A DNA stretch of 64,000 bases, from NCBI GenBank assembly GCA_020746835.1, contig JAGPNK010000037.1, positions 1 to 64,000 of the forward strand, read 5' to 3'. A model generated the notes under the pieces. The model saw only the letters and a program-made list of their open reading frames with translations. It was not told the DNA's origin and searched no databases. The stretch comes from Stachybotrys elegans. Lineage: Eukaryota > Ascomycota > Sordariomycetes > Hypocreales > Stachybotryaceae. A program made the position numbers and the translations under genes. How positions within the stretch are numbered: the first letter of the stretch is position 1; each line of letters begins with the position of its first letter. Below are positions 59,980-64,000 of this stretch, piece by piece.

Positions 59980-61897
59980 ATGGAGACCACAAAGGATGAT
60001 GTGCACTCGTCCTTGACGGACACCAAGCTCGAGCAAGTCAAGCAAGATGGAGAGAGATTGTCGCCTGCAGAGGGCAGCGCCGAAGACGGAGAAAAGGTGA
60101 TCGAGTACATACAAGGACCTCGGTTTTTGACAATATCACTCCTGTGAGTATATGGAAAACGTTAACGACTCGAATAATGCTAAAGTTTGAAGCTTGGCAA
60201 TCTCCTGGTTCTTGGTCGCAGTAGAGCTGTCAATTGTCACCACAGCGCTTGTCGGCATCTCTGAAGATATAGGCGGCCTACAAGAGGCGAGCTGGATGAT
60301 TTCAAGTTATCTCCTCGGCTGGGTAGGCGTGGTGACCGTGTTTGCCAAACTCAGTGACATCTTTGGCCGCAAGCCGATCATGCTGATGTGCTTGGTCACC
60401 TTTACCATCTTCTCGGGCGCCTGTGGAGCGGCCCAATCAATCACACAGCTGTAAGCTTCCTCAATACCGTAGCGGAAACATCATCTGACAACGGCAGAAT
60501 CATATTGCGAGCCTTCCAAGGAGCGGGTGGCGGCGGCACCTTCACCATGAATCTCGTCTTTATGTCTGAACTTGTACCGCCACATAAATATCCCAAGTTT
60601 GCCGCCATGATAGGAATCCCTGGAGCTTTGGCCATGGGTCTTGGTCCCATAATTGGAGGTGCGATTACTTCAAATACAACTTGGAGGTGGATTTTCTTGA
60701 TCAAGTAAGTGAAGTCGATGCCAGTGTTGCTTATTGAGGACTTTACTGACACCACCAGTCTGCCTCCTGGGGCTCTTTGTATCATCATGACTTGGCTGGC
60801 GGTCCCTAATGGATTCCCATATCATGGAGCAGCCAGGAAACCTGCCTCCACCTCAACGCTCTTCTCGAGAGTCGATCTTCTTGGCTCGATTCTTCTTCTC
60901 TTAGCTGCCATTTCGCTTACCGCTGGTTTCCATGAAGCCGAGTCGCGTTTTCCATGGAGATCTGCGTACGTCATTACGCTTATCACAGCCTCTGGGCTGC
61001 TCTGGATTGCGCTCATCATCTGGGAACGCAAGGTGTCCATGGCATCTGGAACGTTGGAACCAGTACTGCCCTGGCGATTCCTCAGCGAGAGGGTCTTGTT
61101 TGGCATCATCTTGTGAGACTTGGATTCCTAACTCAACCTCAATCTCCTCGACTAACCGCCACAGTGGAGCGGCTTTAATGGGAGGGCCCTGGACAGCCGC
61201 AGTCTTCATTTTCCCATCCAAATTTCAAATCCTTAATGGGCTTTCAGGATTGGACGCTGGAGTACGATTCCTCCCGTTTACCCTAGCAATTACCATGGGC
61301 ACCGTGACTTGCAGCATCCTCAACGGTAAACCAAAGGTACCACCCATATATTGCGGTCTCTTTGGGGCTATGATGCAAGTCGTGGGATATGCCCTCCTGA
61401 GTACGTCCGCCGGAGCTGGGCAGATACCGCCGCAGGTTTACGTCTATCAAGTGATTGCCGGCCTTGGTACCGGTGCGGTCTATCAGACCGTCGTTATCTT
61501 GGTTCCCATAGCAGCTGGGCCTCAAGATTCGGGTGAGTGATCAACAGTTGAAACCCTATAGTCAAGACTAACCTTTTATAAAGCTGTCGGAATGGGCATT
61601 TTGATGCAGTTTCGCATCATGGGCGGCGCCATTGTCATTGCTGTCTCAACCTCCATCTTCAACGCCTTTGTGCTCCCTGGCCTTGGAGAACTGGGCATTG
61701 ATGATTTACAAGACATACCCGCATTAGAAAGAAGCCTAAGTGCAACTGAGTCATTTGATGCCGCTGCCGAGATACACGCGACTCTTTCCGAGGGGTATAG
61801 GCGTCAGTTTCTACTTTTGTGTGCCTTTTCGGCTCTGCAAGTACCAGCTATGCTTTGTCTATGGAAGAAAAAGCAGATCATGATTCCTTCAGCATAA
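59980..61897 (+). CDS. MFS exporter, DHA2 (14-helix) type
   Basis: Six exons by my joins. After a charged tail (METTKDDVHSSLTDTKLEQ) come LAISWFLVAVELSIVTTALV, KLSDIFGRKPIML as the first-loop motif and LRAFQGAGGGGTFTM as the antiporter motif. GPIIGGAITSNTTWRWIFLI and NGLSGLDAGVRFLPFT follow, with a final helix near the C-terminus. About 560 residues. This pattern is typical of fungal toxin and multidrug efflux pumps at the plasma membrane. Beside the FAD monooxygenase and in reach of the PKS, it is the obvious candidate to export the cluster product. Confidence 0.86.
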
Positions 61898-62453
61898 TAT
61901 ATGAGATAGATATTGCAATGGCTATAATGGAAGGAGTGTCAATAGATGAAGAAGATACCCTGTACAAGAATAGCCGCTATCCCCTGTAGTTCCTTGTTGT
62001 CGTACAAGCCGGGTAGTTAATTTCTACGATTCAATTCAAGGCTGCTTATTCTTATATAACTTAATCAATTTATTCGAAATAATATTTTGCTTAGGCGTAT
62101 CCACAACCGGCCACATTCCTTTCACTTTCTAATCACTCGGATAACAACCATTATGGCGAGGGGAGCCCGAATTAATATCTTCACTTAGCTCACTGGTGGC
62201 AAATCAGCCCGAACGAATACAAATTTTACCCTTATAATTGCCCTGGTTTTGTTGTGTGCCATCGGAAGTCTCTAGAATCCAGTACATGCTCATCTTGCGC
62301 GGGGCAGGATGAGGCATGACTTCCCAGTCAGAGCGGAAAGGTGTTGCTACTGAGCATGAGCCATCTACTCCGTTTATTGAATACCATTCCACATGGTAGG
62401 AGAAGTTTTATGACCTAGGAGTAAAGAGTAGTGAATACACAGGTTTTCATCGT
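61898..62453. other. Gene-free spacer
   Basis: 556 bases between the MFS stop and the HET stop (convergent). AT-rich in the middle. Nothing recognisable. Confidence 0.5.
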
Positions 62454-64000
62454 CTATACAATCCGTATAGTCTTTTTATCTTGTTTATGGAACCAGGCCA
62501 ATGTTTCGCCCCCATCTTCACGGGATTCAAACATCCCTACGCGGAAGAAGTCAATTGACGTGTTCTTCCTATGAAGAACCAAACCAAAAACATGCTCTCT
62601 CCGAGGCTCTCCTTCGTCTGAGCCAGAGTCGTCTGAGAAGGCCATCAAATTAGGCGCCCTATGGCGACCACTAGCAACAAGGATAAGTGTAAACTCTCCT
62701 TCGAGTATATCCCCCATAGCACAGAAATCGAGCCAACAACGGAGTCGGGAGTATTCTCCTATTCGTACCTCTTGTTTTGTCTCATATCTCCTGTTGCGAG
62801 TCGGAGAGTTTGTAGGGGGCTCGCAATTGAAGACATGCCCAGTGATAGTAAGATGCCCATCTGTTACATAGCCGAATTTGTAGCGACTGTGAAAAGTTGT
62901 TGAACCAGTAGCTTCGCACTCTGCCACGTGACTCTCCATCCAGCAAAGAGGAAAGTCGATAAGCTGGTGCCCAGCCCAACTCCATGTTGGTGCCACGTAG
63001 TTCTCTGCTTGTTGCAGAGACCCCAACAGGCTATCAAGATTCGGCGGTTGGGACATGACTGGCCATCTGTTCTTCCATATAACACCACGTAAAACATCTG
63101 TCTTCCAGATACCAGCCAAGTAATCACTATTCATGTGTTGCGAGAATAGACTCGCCGCCCCAGCTACAGCCGGCAGCGCATCGTTGGGATATGTCAGTTT
63201 TCGATTGACATAATGCTGCACCACAGTCAACCATTCGCGCCCGAAGTCATGCAAAGCAGAGTTCTGGGCTAAAGATCTCTGAATACTGTCCAAACTCTCT
63301 GCATGATCTGGCTGGTGCATCATCGAGACTTTCCCAGGACAACTGATCCCTCTAAACCCGCATCCCAAAAGAAGCATGCGAGACGACAGAAACTGCTCTT
63401 GGTAAGTCCACCCACGAGAGAACCATCTGCTGGCTGGTATCCCGGCATTAAAACTCTCCCAGGTAGAACCAACCGGCGCACAATTGGAGAAGCTAAGTGT
63501 AAAACCGCCCCAAACTCTTGGGTTCAGCCTTGACCGAAAAGACATGCGAAGCCTCGGCTGTTGTGGCCTGAGAAATCCCAGATGACAGGTAGGAGTGAGA
63601 GAGGTTATAGTTACCCATGCGCTTGAGTATATTTTATCCAACTCTGCCGACTGGTCCAACCAGTCTTCCTGACTATCTTGGAGAATGCAGATTGCGTCGA
63701 TCCACAAGTACGGCAGCGATAGCCCTCGTGTAATGGCCATGGCATCTTTTAGTACACCAGGAAGGGTATGCTCGTCAAAACCGGTGTTCCTGGCCTTTTC
63801 GTTTTCTGTGGTACTTGAATACGCTGGCTTCTTCCCATTGGGCGAATCTCCCCAGCAGTAGCTTAGCGCAGCATACTGTGGTACCTCTGAGGTGAGGCCT
63901 TTGATCAACCTTTGATCAACAAGACGCACCGTGTCGTTTCGAACATCAATGAGCCTCTTAGGGAGAAATGGAGGTGACTTGGCTGTCATGCAGCTCTGTC
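62454..64000 (-). CDS. HET-domain protein, 5' end outside window
   Basis: At least 511 residues. PKRLIDV, YAALSYCWGDS, YLWIDAICILQDSQEDW, KIYSSAWVTITSL and SRGWTYQEQFLSSRMLL show a full HET domain in the usual order. The frame stays open from the methionine at 63989 to the window edge. HET proteins normally carry a WL...C..HPxC-type segment before the RLIDV word, so the true start probably lies beyond 64000. Role as for other HET proteins: nonself recognition and cell death on fusion. It is the second HET gene in the window and is clearly different from the first. Confidence 0.87.
   Translation of the reverse strand, partial: QSCMTAKSPPFLPKRLIDVRNDTVRLVDQRLIKGLTSEVPQYAALSYCWGDSPNGKKPAYSSTTENEKARNTGFDEHTLPGVLKDAMAITRGLSLPYLWIDAICILQDSQEDWLDQSAELDKIYSSAWVTITSLTPTCHLGFLRPQQPRLRMSFRSRLNPRVWGGFTLSFSNCAPVGSTWESFNAGIPASRWFSRGWTYQEQFLSSRMLLLGCGFRGISCPGKVSMMHQPDHAESLDSIQRSLAQNSALHDFGREWLTVVQHYVNRKLTYPNDALPAVAGAASLFSQHMNSDYLAGIWKTDVLRGVIWKNRWPVMSQPPNLDSLLGSLQQAENYVAPTWSWAGHQLIDFPLCWMESHVAECEATGSTTFHSRYKFGYVTDGHLTITGHVFNCEPPTNSPTRNRRYETKQEVRIGEYSRLRCWLDFCAMGDILEGEFTLILVASGRHRAPNLMAFSDDSGSDEGEPRREHVFGLVLHRKNTSIDFFRVGMFESREDGGETLAWFHKQDKKTIRIV

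Overview
The window looks like nuclear DNA of a filamentous ascomycete (Pezizomycotina, plausibly a Sordariomycete; the species cannot be named from what I see). The evidence is many 45-80 bp GT-AG introns, HET-domain genes, CFEM/PTH11-type receptors, a Zn2Cys6 regulator, a highly reducing polyketide synthase (HR-PKS), and a 7.4 kb AT-only block with the imprint of repeat-induced point mutation (RIP).

Layout. 1-7400: gene-free, almost C/G-free DNA carrying several degenerate repeat families in direct and inverted orientation. 7676-23291: an ankyrin/CorA-like membrane protein, a Fig1-like membrane protein, two divergent secreted hydrolases (nucleoside hydrolase and M64-type zinc peptidase), a CFEM/PTH11-type receptor, an oleate-desaturase-like enzyme and an HSL-type alpha/beta hydrolase. 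24270-32510: a DHA2-type efflux pump, then a Zn2Cys6 regulator, a sugar transporter and a levoglucosan kinase. The last three look like a small utilisation cluster for anhydrosugar. An array of four 8-bp repeats sits in the middle of the promoter shared by transporter and kinase. 32610-37006: a HET protein and an acyltransferase-3 membrane protein. 38983-44442: an amidohydrolase of the 2-pyrone-4,6-dicarboxylate lactonase type divergent from a Dal5-like anion symporter, then a fungal putative cyclase. 45116-61897: a secondary-metabolite region with an HR-PKS (KS-AT-DH-MT-ER-KR-ACP, no thioesterase), a divergent FSH1/LovG-like hydrolase, about 1.3 kb of possibly decayed coding DNA, a rhodopsin-like membrane protein, an FAD monooxygenase and an MFS exporter. 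62454 to the end: a second HET gene that runs out of the window.

How they may work together. The HR-PKS has no release domain and the hydrolase next to it belongs to the family of LovG, which frees the product of an HR-PKS in trans. The FAD monooxygenase and exporter would tailor and export the product. The transporter/kinase/regulator group would import levoglucosan and phosphorylate it to glucose-6-phosphate. These are inferences from family membership and gene order. The clearest anomaly in a gene is the first intron of the FSH1 gene, where I find no canonical donor that preserves the reading frame. Exon joins were worked out by eye from splice consensus and frame, so small errors are possible, most of all in the ankyrin/CorA gene (9087-9261) and the Dal5-like gene.
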